A program made the translations under genes and the position numbers. 64,000 nt of DNA from Planctomycetota bacterium (GTDB lineage: Bacteria > Planctomycetota > Planctomycetia > Pirellulales > PNKZ01): positions 62,778 through 126,777 of the forward strand of contig JAFEBQ010000020.1 of NCBI GenBank assembly GCA_018242585.1, in the 5' to 3' direction. This document shows positions 54,345 to 63,840 of the stretch, piece after piece. Each line of letters opens with the position of its first letter. Positions within the stretch are counted from its first letter, which is position 1. Under the pieces are notes generated by a model that saw nothing but the letters and a program-made list of their open reading frames with translations, made no database searches and was not told the DNA's origin.

Positions 54345-55499
54345 ATGCGCCGCCGCTTCGTTTTCTTCGCTCTACTTGCCGCCGCTGCCTCGGCTGCTTC
54401 ATCAGCGCTCCGCGCCGACGACAAGGCTTGGCAACTTCTCGCACCGCACTGCAAGCCGCCTGCCGAATACACGGGCGACTTCGGCAACTACCGCTCGCCG
54501 CTCGAACGCGACGACGGCACGCGCGTTGCCTCCGCCGCCGAGTGGCCGGCCCGCCGTGCCGAGATCGAGGCGAAGTGGTGGAAGCTGATGGGTGGCAAAC
54601 CGAAGCTCATCGAGAAGCCGAAGGTCGTGTATCTCGACAAGACGCGCCGCGAGAACTTCACGCAGCAACACGTTCATGTCGAAGTCGGCCCCGACGGTCG
54701 CCTCGCAGACGGCTATCTCCTCACCCCCGACGGCCCCGGCCCCTTCCCCGCCGTCTTCATCCCTTTCTACGAACCGCAATCCAGCATCGGCCTGGGCAAG
54801 CCCGACACCATCGGCGCGATCGACTTCGGCGTGCAACTGACGCGGCGCGGCTTCGTCACCCTCTCGATCGCCACGCCCGGCACGCTCGAAGAACCCACGG
54901 CCGATGTGCGCAAACTTCTCGTCGACATCGGCGACAAACTCAAACTCCAGCCGCTCGGGTACCTCGCCTCCGTCGCCTCCAACTGCCACACCGCACTGGC
55001 GCAGATGCCGAACGTCGATCCGAAGCGCATCGGCGGCGTCGGGCACAGCTACGGCGGCAAGTGGACGATGTTCGGCTCGTGTCTCGACCAGCGGTTCGCC
55101 TGCGCCGTGTGGGTCGATCCGGGGATCGTGTTCGACGAGACCAACGGCAGCGTCAACTATTGGGAGCCGTGGTACCTCGGCTGGGCCGAAGGAGAGAAAC
55201 GCCCGCGCGGCATCCCCAACGCCGACAAGCCGCGGACCGGTCTCTACAAAACGCTCTACGAAAACAACAGCCGCGAAATGCTGGAACTCCACGCCCTGAT
55301 GGCCGGCCGCCCGATGCTCGACTCCGGCGGCAGCGAAGACCCGCCGCGCAACTGGCGTGCGCTAAATCACCTGATCGCGGTGAACAAACTGCTCGGCAAA
55401 GAAAACCTAGCGGCAATGACCAACCGCCCGATGCACCGCCCGACGCCGGAAGCGGCCGCGGTGATCTATGCGTTTTTTGAGCAGCATTTGAAGAAGTAA
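54345..55499 (+). CDS. Secreted alpha/beta hydrolase
   Basis: 384 residues with signal peptide (about 5-23). The fold shows VFIPFYEPQSS, FGVQLTRRGFVTLSIATPGT, the nucleophile elbow GVGHSYGGKWTMFG (Ser about residue 233) and a C-terminal His region MHRPTPEAAA. It is distantly related to acetyl xylan esterase-like and dienelactone hydrolase-like proteins common in planctomycetes. Leucine is written mainly as CTC, unlike genes left of 52 kb. Substrate unknown. Confidence 0.82.
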   Translation: MRRRFVFFALLAAAASAASSALRADDKAWQLLAPHCKPPAEYTGDFGNYRSPLERDDGTRVASAAEWPARRAEIEAKWWKLMGGKPKLIEKPKVVYLDKTRRENFTQQHVHVEVGPDGRLADGYLLTPDGPGPFPAVFIPFYEPQSSIGLGKPDTIGAIDFGVQLTRRGFVTLSIATPGTLEEPTADVRKLLVDIGDKLKLQPLGYLASVASNCHTALAQMPNVDPKRIGGVGHSYGGKWTMFGSCLDQRFACAVWVDPGIVFDETNGSVNYWEPWYLGWAEGEKRPRGIPNADKPRTGLYKTLYENNSREMLELHALMAGRPMLDSGGSEDPPRNWRALNHLIAVNKLLGKENLAAMTNRPMHRPTPEAAAVIYAFFEQHLKK

Positions 55500-55661
55500 C
55501 AAGTGGCAAGTGGCAAGTGCCGGAGGGATTGTCTGAGGCGAACGGCCGGTGTCGGCCGGCCGGTCATATCGCAGCGCATTTTGGTCCGAACTCTCTGCGT
55601 GTCGTGCTTGTCCGTGTAGAGTCCAAGTAGAACCAGATTCACGTCCGTCGAGTCGCCTTTT

Positions 55662-56372
55662 ATGAAACGCTACATCGAAGTCATCGGTGAAGGAAAGTTC
55701 GTGGAGGCGGCGTCGAAATTCGTAGCAGCGCTGAATTTGGAAGTCCGCGCCGCAAAGGACGAGACGGCGTTTCGCGAGCTTTCGGAACTTGCCGGCGAGG
55801 TGCTCGCAGCGCTGCGAGACGCGAAGATCACCGACGAAGAGATCGTCGAAGGCGGCACCGATCTACACCAACCCTGGTATTGGAAAAAGAAGGTCGGACA
55901 GACTGCTTCGCGGCGCATCATCCTCAAGGTCGCTGACTTTTCGCGGCTGAATCGAGCTTTAGAACAACTGGAACCGATTCAATCGCGCAACAAAGAGCGA
56001 AAGACGATCGCCGTCGACATGCGACAGCCGGAGTTCGAAAGCACCGACGACTCCGATGCTTTGGTACTCGCAAACGCCTTCGCCGATGCAAAGCAGAAAG
56101 CGGAACGCCTCGCCGCGGCGATGGGCTGCGAACTAGGCAAACCGATCTCCGTGGAAGAAGGCGGACAGACGAAACGCAACTCCGGCTTCTCCGGCGACGA
56201 AGATTGGGGCGGGGACTCCTCTCGATTCGGTTACGGCGCAATCATGATGGCGGGGCCAGCGGCTGGTGCCGGTGCCGCATTCGAACCCACGGAAGAGCGA
56301 GAACTCCAACGCCCGACCCGAACGATCTACGTGAAATGCCGCGTGAAGTTTGCAATCGGCGGCAAGATGTAG
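55662..56372 (+). CDS. SIMPL-domain (DUF541) protein
   Basis: 236 residues starting YIEVIGEGKFVE, the SIMPL first strand, then the family's alternating helix-strand pattern with LAALRDAKITDEEIVEGG and a second helix DALVLANAFADAKQKAERLAAAMGCELG followed by PISVEEGG. It has no signal peptide, unlike many SIMPL proteins, and a Gly/Ala-rich loop (about 195-215) near the C-terminus. Role is unknown; SIMPL proteins often sit in membranes or the periplasm, so a cytoplasmic copy is a little unusual. Confidence 0.8.
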   Translation: MKRYIEVIGEGKFVEAASKFVAALNLEVRAAKDETAFRELSELAGEVLAALRDAKITDEEIVEGGTDLHQPWYWKKKVGQTASRRIILKVADFSRLNRALEQLEPIQSRNKERKTIAVDMRQPEFESTDDSDALVLANAFADAKQKAERLAAAMGCELGKPISVEEGGQTKRNSGFSGDEDWGGDSSRFGYGAIMMAGPAAGAGAAFEPTEERELQRPTRTIYVKCRVKFAIGGKM

Positions 56373-56448
56373 CGCACTCCCGCTGCGCAGTGACCGGCCG
56401 GCTCACACCGGCCGCTCGCCTCAGAGACTTGTCGCTTGCAACTTGCCG

Positions 56449-57357
56449 CTACTTCCTCACCCCGCTCGGTCCATAACCCGTCACCGTCTCCCAGGCGATC
56501 TCTTGCAGCAGCTGCTGCAGCTTCGGGGAGTTCGGGTCTTTCTTGTCGATGAAGCTCTTCAGGCCGACCGGGCTCTTGCCGTAGATGGTGGCGTAGTTTA
56601 CGTAGCTGCAGAGCGCGACGATCGGTAGCTTCGCGTGGCCGATCGGGTCGGTGAACAACTCCGATTGCTTCTTGATGCCGGGGGCGTCGCCGGCGATCAC
56701 CTTCTCGCGGAGCTTCACCACCGCCGTGCCGACCGGCGCAAGCGCGACGACTTGTCGGCCGTGCTTCGCGTTGATCTGCTTCACTTGCGTCTCCAGCACC
56801 AAGTAGAACAGATCGAGCAAGTGCTCGATGTCGGTGAGCTTCTTTTCGTCGCGCTCTGCGTTGTCGGTGATCCGCGGCTTGAAGCCGTCGGAGTCGAACG
56901 CCGCCCACGACAACTGGACCACAACCCGCACCTTCGGGTTGTGCTTCAGCGCCAGCTCCGTGAACTGCGCGATCGCCGGGTCGGGCACGTACCAATTCGG
57001 CGACAGGGTCAGCACGTCGACCTTGCCGGTCTCGATCGCCGGTTTCACTTTGTCCTTCTCGGCCGCTAGGTCCCAGTGCTGCTTCACGCTGGAGCCGCCG
57101 AGGAATTGCGCGCCGAGCGTTTCGTGTTCGGTGAGGCCGGCATCTTTCGCCATATCGGCGAGATGTCGAGCGATAAACGTATGAAAACTATGGCCGCAAA
57201 CGAACACGCGCAGCCCGTTGGTCGACTCCGCCCCCTGCTCCGCCGGCTTCTCGACGCCGCCAGCCGGCTTCTCGGTTGCCGAGCTTTGTTGCCCCAACGC
57301 CGCCGTACCCGAGAGCAACAACAGCGCGACTGACATCAATCGAACGGCCGAACTCAT
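56449..57357 (-). CDS. SGNH/GDSL-like secreted protein
   Basis: 302 residues from the ATG at 57357, which has AAGGAA upstream; the frame runs further upstream without a ribosome binding site. Signal peptide (about 7-23) is followed by a linker and VFVCGHSFHTFIARHLADMAK, resembling the first block of SGNH hydrolases with Ser in GHSF. LTLSPNWYVPD and WAAFDSDGF may be later blocks, and no clear DxxH is seen, so catalytic activity is uncertain. Divergent from the second esterase gene. Confidence 0.7.
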   Translation of the reverse strand: MSSAVRLMSVALLLLSGTAALGQQSSATEKPAGGVEKPAEQGAESTNGLRVFVCGHSFHTFIARHLADMAKDAGLTEHETLGAQFLGGSSVKQHWDLAAEKDKVKPAIETGKVDVLTLSPNWYVPDPAIAQFTELALKHNPKVRVVVQLSWAAFDSDGFKPRITDNAERDEKKLTDIEHLLDLFYLVLETQVKQINAKHGRQVVALAPVGTAVVKLREKVIAGDAPGIKKQSELFTDPIGHAKLPIVALCSYVNYATIYGKSPVGLKSFIDKKDPNSPKLQQLLQEIAWETVTGYGPSGVRK

Positions 57358-57611
57358 CACGAAGTTCCTTAATCTGTGTTCCGCACAACGACGACCCAGC
57401 GAGCACTCCATCGTGGCCGGATACGACATTCCAAGCAAGCCGACAAAGTAGCAGGCACGCTCCACGTGCCTGCTACTTTCTTCAGGCAACAGGCCTAAAT
57501 GCTGGCAATCGGCCCGGCCGACGGTTACGATACGCCCGACTGAATTCACCTGCCCCGACGCCGCCGCCGCGGTCCCCCTGCCTCACGCTCTCCCTGTTTG
57601 GAGATTCTTCG

Positions 57612-59783
57612 ATGTCGCTGCTTCTTCGCCGTTTCTTCGTCGCCGCGTTGCTCGCGTCGAGCGCTTTCGTCTTGCCCGTCGAACAAGCACGTGCGGAAGA
57701 CAAGAAGGCCACGCCGATCCAAGACGTCCGCTTCCAGCCGCTCAAGGATCTCAACGGCTACTTCCCCTTCACCGTGCCGACCGACGTCGCTCAGTGGAAG
57801 AAGCGCGCCGAGTTTGTGAAGATGCAGGTCGCCGTGAGCCAAGGGGTTTGGCCGATGCCGGAGAAGACGCCGCTCAATGCCGTCGTGCATTCGCCGGTCG
57901 AGCGCGATGGCTACACCGTCTGGCGCGTCTTCTTCGAGAGCGTGCCGGGCCATTACGTTTGCGGCAGCTTGTTCAAGCCGAAGGGTTTCACCGGCAAACG
58001 GCCGGTCGTTCTCTGTCCGCATGGCCACTGGAAAGACGCTCGCTTCCACGACGCCGGCGAAGCGGCCGTCGCGGCGCAAATTAAAACCGGCGCGGAGAAG
58101 TACATGAACGCCGGCCGCTTCTTCCTGCAAGCCAAGTGCGCCCAGTTGGCGAAGCTCGGTTGCATCGTGTTGATTTACGACATGGAAGGGTACTCCGACG
58201 CGACGCAGCTCTCGTTCGACCTCGCCCATCGCTACGGCGAGAAGCGCCCGGCGATGGAGACCGCGGAGAACTGGGGTCTTTATAGTCCGCAAGCGGAGGC
58301 GCGAGCCCAATCGCTGATGGGTCTGCAAACGTGGAACTCGATCCGCGCGCTCGACTTCATCTGCGGCTTGGACGACGTCGACTCGTCGCGGATCGGCGTC
58401 ACCGGCGCGAGCGGCGGCGGCACGCAGACGTTTCTCCTCGCGGCGGTCGACGACCGGCCGACCGTGATCGTGCCGGCCGTGATGGTGTCGACCGCGATGC
58501 AAGGGGGCTGCACCTGTGAGAACGCGAGCCTGCTCCGTGTCGGCACCGGCAACATCGAACTCGCCGGCCTCTTCGCCCCACGTCCGATGGCCTGCATCGC
58601 CGCCAACGACTGGACGAAGGAGATCATGACCAAGGGGTATCCCGAACTGAAGGGTCTCTACAAGCTCATGGGGAACGAAGCGAACGTCGAAGCGTATCCC
58701 TTCATTCAGTTCCCCCACAACTACAACTACGTCAGCCGCGCGGCGATGTACGAGTTCTTCAATAAGCACCTGAAGCTGGAAGCGAAGCTGCCGATCGTCG
58801 AAGGAGATATCGTGCCGCTGACGATTCCGGAACTGACCGTGTGGAACGAGAAGCACCCGAAGCCGGCCGGCGGCGACGCACACGAGCGCGACCTGTTAAA
58901 GAAGATCACCGCCGCGAGCGACAAGCAGATCGCAGCCCTCACGCCGACCGATGCGGCCTCGCTCAAGAAGTACCGCGAAGTCGTCGGCGGCGCGGTCGAC
59001 GTGATCATCGGCCGCCGCCTGAGCGACATCGGCAAGATCGAGCAAGAGAACCTGTTGGAGAAGGATCACGGCAAGTACATCGAATATCATTGCGTGCTGA
59101 CCGACAAAGCGCGCGGCGAGGCTGTGGTCGTGCGCTATTACTATCCGAAGAAATGGAACAAGTGGCTCGGCATTCACATATACGGTCGCGGCGCTGCCGG
59201 TCTTACGGATGAGAACGGGAAATTGTTCGCGAGCTCCGCGATCGACATCGAACATGGCACGGCGATCGCGACTCTAGATCCGATCGGAATCGGCACGCAC
59301 ACGACCGAAGGCTTTCCGGCGAACGCGAACCGACGCGTGCCGAATCCGCGTCTGTTCGCGGGCTTCACCTACGGTTACAATTCGCCGCTCTTCGCGCAAC
59401 GCGTGCACGATATCCTGATGGTGATCGCACACGCTCGGGCACATCACGAAAAGCCTGAGAGAATCTACCTTCGGGGAACCTACGGTGGAGGGCTATGGGC
59501 GGCGGCGGCCCTAGCGCAATGCGACGAAGGTGTGATCCAACACGCCGTGATCGACACCGACGGCTTCCGCTTCGCGAAGCTCACCGACTACCTCCACGCC
59601 GACTTTCTACCCGGAATCGTGAAGTACGGCGACCTGCCGGCGCTCCTCGCCTTGGGAAAATCTGCGGGGCTGTCGTTGTTCAACGAAGCGGAAGTTCCAG
59701 CCGTCGTCTCAGCGGCCCGGAAAGCGGCGGGCTTGGAAGCCGCGCAAACTAGCGCTTCGTTTTACATCCATCCGCCGAAATAG
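57612..59783 (+). CDS. Secreted alpha/beta hydrolase, acetyl xylan esterase-like (paralogue 2)
   Basis: 723 residues starting at the ATG at 57612 (GGAG upstream), giving a signal peptide MSLLLRRFFVAALLASSAF. It matches the 41673-43871 product from LKDLNGYFPF near the N-terminus through GVTGASGGGTQTF, TAMQGGCTCENA, GNIELAGLFAPRPM and the C-terminal DTDGFRFAKLTDY. The conserved HGHW and GASGGG motifs support an esterase, and the second half repeats a hydrolase-like fold lacking an obvious second nucleophile (GTYGGG). Two copies 14 kb apart with different codon choice suggest one was acquired or diverged long ago. Confidence 0.85.
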   Translation: MSLLLRRFFVAALLASSAFVLPVEQARAEDKKATPIQDVRFQPLKDLNGYFPFTVPTDVAQWKKRAEFVKMQVAVSQGVWPMPEKTPLNAVVHSPVERDGYTVWRVFFESVPGHYVCGSLFKPKGFTGKRPVVLCPHGHWKDARFHDAGEAAVAAQIKTGAEKYMNAGRFFLQAKCAQLAKLGCIVLIYDMEGYSDATQLSFDLAHRYGEKRPAMETAENWGLYSPQAEARAQSLMGLQTWNSIRALDFICGLDDVDSSRIGVTGASGGGTQTFLLAAVDDRPTVIVPAVMVSTAMQGGCTCENASLLRVGTGNIELAGLFAPRPMACIAANDWTKEIMTKGYPELKGLYKLMGNEANVEAYPFIQFPHNYNYVSRAAMYEFFNKHLKLEAKLPIVEGDIVPLTIPELTVWNEKHPKPAGGDAHERDLLKKITAASDKQIAALTPTDAASLKKYREVVGGAVDVIIGRRLSDIGKIEQENLLEKDHGKYIEYHCVLTDKARGEAVVVRYYYPKKWNKWLGIHIYGRGAAGLTDENGKLFASSAIDIEHGTAIATLDPIGIGTHTTEGFPANANRRVPNPRLFAGFTYGYNSPLFAQRVHDILMVIAHARAHHEKPERIYLRGTYGGGLWAAAALAQCDEGVIQHAVIDTDGFRFAKLTDYLHADFLPGIVKYGDLPALLALGKSAGLSLFNEAEVPAVVSAARKAAGLEAAQTSASFYIHPPK

Positions 59784-59798
59784 TTGGCCAATCGCTTG

Positions 59799-62195
59799 CT
59801 ACCGTTGCGCCGCTTCCGCAGTCGGCTCCGCGCCGACATCGGCCGTCGCGGCGTCGAATGTCTTCGGCGTCGGCATGAAGCAGGCCAGCATCGCCGGTAG
59901 GATGACTAGGTCGCCGATGAGCGCCGCGAAGATCGTCAGCACGCTGAGCCCGGAGAAGAGCCGCGTCGTCGGCATTTCGCTGATCTGCAGGCTGCCGAAG
60001 CCGGCGATCAGCACGACGCTGGTCATAATCATCGCCGAACCCACGGCCCGATAACTCCGGATGATCGCGGCGTCGATGTCGCCGTCGAGCCTCAGTTCCC
60101 GCTGGAAACGGTTGATGAAGTGGATCGTATCGTCGACGGCGATGCCGAGACAAATGCTGAACACGATCACGCTCGTCATCTGCAGCGGACGATCGGTGAG
60201 AACCAGCGCCGTCGCGGTGACGACCATCGGAAACAGATTCGGAATGATGCTGATCACGCCGAGCCGGAGGCTGCGGAAGCCGAACGTCATCACGACGAAG
60301 ATGACCGCCGCCGCCGAGCCGAGGCTCGCGGCCAAGTCGGCGATCATCTGATTGAGATTGCGCGAAGCGAGCACCGCCGTGCCGGTCAGATGAAATCGCA
60401 CGCCCGGATGTTCGGCTTCGAGCCGCGCGAGGCCGGCGCGGAGTTCGTCGTAGGTCTTCAAGTGTTCGTTGCTGGTGGCTTCTTGCAGGCGAAGGCGAAT
60501 CACGGCCCGGCGCAGATCTTGTCGTGCGTAAGGCGAAATATGCTCGGGCTTCAAAAAGTGCAACGCCTGCGCCTGATCGAGCAATTCGTTTCCGTTGTTC
60601 TTCGGCAACGCGCGGACCACATTGGTCAGCGACACCGGATTCCGCACCCCGGGCACCGTCGCCGCGAACGACTGCGCCGCGTCGAGTGCGCGCAGCGTCT
60701 CGGGCGTGAACTCATAGTACTCCTTGCCGGCAAGCCGCTCGTCCCAATCGACGAGGATCATGGCCGACGTCGAGCCGCCGAACAGCCGATCGAGCGCATA
60801 GATCGCTTGAAACGACGGCCGACTCTCGGGCAACGATTCGGTCGCCTGATTGCTCGGCGTGAGATGAAACAGCGAGTAACTCATCGCCAGGCTGACGGCG
60901 ATGCCGGCCGCGGCCGTGGGCCGACGATGCGCGACGATCCACCGCACCAGCGGCAGCATCGACGCGGCGAGCCGCTCCGGCAGATCGACTTCGGCCGCCG
61001 ATTGCACGTACAAACCCAATCGCGTGCCGGACAGCAGCGGCGTGAGCGTCAGCACGGCGACGAGCGCCAGCACCGCGCCGAGTCCGCAGATCACGCCGAA
61101 GTGTTGAATGATCTCGATCCTCGCCACGGCCAGCGAACCGAACCCGACGGCCGTCGTCAACGAACAGAGCAAGCAAGCCAAACCGAGATGCCGCAGCGCA
61201 TCGCGCGAAGCGATTCGCGGCGACACGCCGAGCGCCCGCTCGCGACGAATGTCGATCATCAGATGCACGGCGTCCGTGAAGCCGACGACGAGCACCAACG
61301 TCGGCAGCACCGTCGTGAGGATGTTCATCTTCTCGCCGAAAAGGCCCATCGCGCCGATCGTCCAAACCGCGCCGACCAGCGCCGAGCCGCACACGATCGC
61401 CACGGCCGCGAGGCGGCGGAACATCCAAGTGGCCATCGCCACGGCCAGCAACCCGCCGACCCAGACGAACCGCGTGCTTTCGTATTGGACCGACTCATAG
61501 ATCTCCGTGCGGATCGGCGCGAGTCCGGTCAGGCGAATCTTCAACGCGCTGGTGTGCTCCATCTTCTCGATCAGCCGGCGCATGTCGGCGATGAACGGCG
61601 AGATCTCGCGGATCGGCAAGTCCTCGCCGTGCAGCCGGGCGATGACGAGCGTGGCTCGAGCGTCGGGCGAGATCAACTGCGGCGCGAGCGGGTGCTTGAG
61701 CGCGAAGTCGCGAGCCTTGCGGCATTCCTCCGCGGTCGGCATCTTCCCCTGCTCGTTCTCCTTGGGCAGGATCGAATACGGAGTTTCGGGAATCGGTTTG
61801 AAGATCAAGCCGATCAGCTTGCCGTCGTTGCGTTTGGCGAACGTTTGGATATCGGCGAGCGTCTGCACGCTTTGCACGCCGTGCGGAGTCGTGCCGTCGT
61901 GATAACCGATGCCGCCCAGTTCCGCGGTGAAACGGCGGAGCGAGGCGATGTTGTTCGGCGCGAAGATGTCGTCGGCTTCGACGAGGAAGACGCAGTCGAG
62001 GTCGTCGGCGCCGAAGTCGCGAAAGGCTTCTTCGAGGCGCACGAAGTCGGTATCGTCGGAGCGAAACGTCCCGCGCGGGACGTCGTCGTACTCCAGGCGA
62101 TAAACGCCGTACGCCGCGACGGCCGTCGCCGCGGCGACGACGGCGGCGACGAGCGCGCGATGAGCGTCGAAGGCTTCCGATAACTGACGAAACAC
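59799..62195 (-). CDS. RND/MMPL-family exporter
   Basis: 798 residues beginning at a GTG (62195) with GGAGGAG 10 bases upstream. Two repeats of one helix, a large outer loop, and five further helices give 12 helices in total. The sterol-sensing-like region MNILTTVLPTLVLVVGFTDAVHLMID contains the charged helix of MMPL proteins, repeated as SVIVFSICLGIAVDDTIHFINRF. It is a proton-driven exporter of lipids, hopanoids or drugs; the substrate is unknown. It stands alone, with the next minus-strand gene 435 bp upstream. Confidence 0.88.
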   Translation of the reverse strand: MFRQLSEAFDAHRALVAAVVAAATAVAAYGVYRLEYDDVPRGTFRSDDTDFVRLEEAFRDFGADDLDCVFLVEADDIFAPNNIASLRRFTAELGGIGYHDGTTPHGVQSVQTLADIQTFAKRNDGKLIGLIFKPIPETPYSILPKENEQGKMPTAEECRKARDFALKHPLAPQLISPDARATLVIARLHGEDLPIREISPFIADMRRLIEKMEHTSALKIRLTGLAPIRTEIYESVQYESTRFVWVGGLLAVAMATWMFRRLAAVAIVCGSALVGAVWTIGAMGLFGEKMNILTTVLPTLVLVVGFTDAVHLMIDIRRERALGVSPRIASRDALRHLGLACLLCSLTTAVGFGSLAVARIEIIQHFGVICGLGAVLALVAVLTLTPLLSGTRLGLYVQSAAEVDLPERLAASMLPLVRWIVAHRRPTAAAGIAVSLAMSYSLFHLTPSNQATESLPESRPSFQAIYALDRLFGGSTSAMILVDWDERLAGKEYYEFTPETLRALDAAQSFAATVPGVRNPVSLTNVVRALPKNNGNELLDQAQALHFLKPEHISPYARQDLRRAVIRLRLQEATSNEHLKTYDELRAGLARLEAEHPGVRFHLTGTAVLASRNLNQMIADLAASLGSAAAVIFVVMTFGFRSLRLGVISIIPNLFPMVVTATALVLTDRPLQMTSVIVFSICLGIAVDDTIHFINRFQRELRLDGDIDAAIIRSYRAVGSAMIMTSVVLIAGFGSLQISEMPTTRLFSGLSVLTIFAALIGDLVILPAMLACFMPTPKTFDAATADVGAEPTAEAAQR

Positions 62196-62630
62196 GGGAA
62201 CTCGAACTCCTCCGAACCGAAATCCGAATGTCGCCGCCGCGCGATTCCCGTCCGCCGAGGGGATGCAGGCGACGAGCGCTTCGCGGCGCGCGACGACGAA
62301 CTCAACATTCTAAGCAGCCGCGCCCGATCGATCGGCCGTTTCCGAATAATTAATCTTTTCCGCTCGCACCGGTCGTGCGGTGCGGGCTCGCCGCCGTGCG
62401 ATACATGGTGGCGCAACCTTAGGTTGTCATCGGCCCCTGCGCCGCCGAGCAATTACCGGCGAGACGTCGCGGCGGCGGAAAATCCCGCTCCACAGGCCGA
62501 TTCCAACCGTTAGACGATCTTTTCGGGCGCTCGCCCGCACCTCCCGACGAAACGACCGCCGCCGATGCACTTCGCCCCGATCGATCGCGCACGGCGGTTT
62601 CGCGCCGCCGCGGCCGGCAGGCGAGATGCT
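62196..62630. other. 435-bp gap between minus-strand genes
   Basis: Contains a locally AT-rich spot at about 62340-62370 (AATAATTAATCTTTTCC) that may be the exporter promoter. No gene, repeat pair or terminator with T run seen. Confidence 0.45.
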
Positions 62631-63761
62631 TTAGCTCTTCGCGCGCCGCAGCGCAGCCTCTTCCAACTCAGCCGCTACGTCCAAGTGGTTCTTGAGCGTC
62701 GCCATAAGGTCGTCGAACTGCGACTCAAGCCTGTCGTCGTCGAACGTCGGCAAGGTGCCGACGACCTTCCAGTCCTGATAGTTCGTGCGGAGGAACTTCA
62801 GCATTCGGACCGACGTTTGCGCGACATCGTAGTTGACATTGAGCAGCGCCACTTGCGCTTCGTTTTCTTCTTGAAATGAGCTGACCACGCGCCGCAGCAT
62901 CTCCGCCGTCTGCGGGTTTTCCGGAGGTTCGCTTTCGATCCGATCAAGCAATCCGGGCAGGTTCTCCGACCAAGTGTGATACTCCTGCGTCGCGGCCACG
63001 AGCGCTTCGGCGATTTCGATTCGCCTCGCAAGCTCTTCGCGAGTCGGCTTGCGTTCGTAGGTCAAGACGTTCAACCATTCCATCTGCGCTTCCAAGAATG
63101 CGATCTGCATGACCTTCTGCGCTCGGTAATGGACGATCAGCCCGTCGACGAATTTCCGTGCGACGCCGTCGTGGAGTCGAGCGATCTTTTCGAACTTGTC
63201 GATCTTGAAGTCGTGGTACTCGCGGATGGCCGCCAGCGTCGCGACCGTATCGTCTTCAGGCAATTCCGAAAAGACGCGCCGTCGTTCCGAGCTGATCTGC
63301 AGCAGGATCATGAACGTCTGCGCCTCCGCTCGCGACTCCCCGCTCGCCGCGGAGGTTTCCGCCGTCGCACTCGGCGTCGGCGAAGTCGCGGGCGTTCCCT
63401 GAGGCAGTGCGAGAGGCACTGGAGCTTCGGGCGACTTCGCGTCCGGCGGCGGCGCGGCACGCGCTCGCGCTTCCGCCATGGCCCGCAGTTTCTCGAGCCC
63501 GGCACGTTCCTTCGCCTCAGTGTCCGTGAAGCCGTTCGGAACAAGCAGCTCCAGCGTCGGCACGATGTCGTCGACGCCCGACAGCAAGCCCGCTCCGCCG
63601 GCCAACAAGCCTCCCGCCATCGAAACGGTCGACTGCGCGCCGCCGCTCTTCGGCTTGAGCGCGTTGAAGAGCGAGTCGGCCGCGAAGATCCAGACCGGCG
63701 TGAGGAGAAGACACCCGCAGGCGACCGGAACGAGCGGAAGCTTTCTCAGCGGACCGGGCAT
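62631..63761 (-). CDS. Secreted helical protein of unknown function, 376 aa
   Basis: Signal peptide-like N-terminus (about 8-28, VPVACGCLLLTPVWIFA), a Gly-rich hydrophobic patch (about 48-62), an Ala/Pro/Glu-rich linker (about 95-145) and then about 230 residues predicted to be almost entirely helical with heptad-like patterning (LERRRVFSEL..., EELARRIEIAEALVAATQEYH, EEAALRRAKS). GGAGATGG precedes the ATG. It could be an adaptor or TolC-like coiled-coil protein, but no family signature is present. Confidence 0.7.
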   Translation of the reverse strand: MPGPLRKLPLVPVACGCLLLTPVWIFAADSLFNALKPKSGGAQSTVSMAGGLLAGGAGLLSGVDDIVPTLELLVPNGFTDTEAKERAGLEKLRAMAEARARAAPPPDAKSPEAPVPLALPQGTPATSPTPSATAETSAASGESRAEAQTFMILLQISSERRRVFSELPEDDTVATLAAIREYHDFKIDKFEKIARLHDGVARKFVDGLIVHYRAQKVMQIAFLEAQMEWLNVLTYERKPTREELARRIEIAEALVAATQEYHTWSENLPGLLDRIESEPPENPQTAEMLRRVVSSFQEENEAQVALLNVNYDVAQTSVRMLKFLRTNYQDWKVVGTLPTFDDDRLESQFDDLMATLKNHLDVAAELEEAALRRAKS

Positions 63762-63840
63762 CGCAATCCATCTCCATGACGCTCCGCGGCGTTGCGAAGC
63801 GCGTCAAGCAATTCGCTCCGCCCCATCGGCGACGATCGGA

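Noticed and set aside
60120..62183. 687-codon antisense frame over the RND exporter
   Set aside because: Product is Arg/His/Gln-rich and motif-free, as expected for a shadow of the exporter gene.
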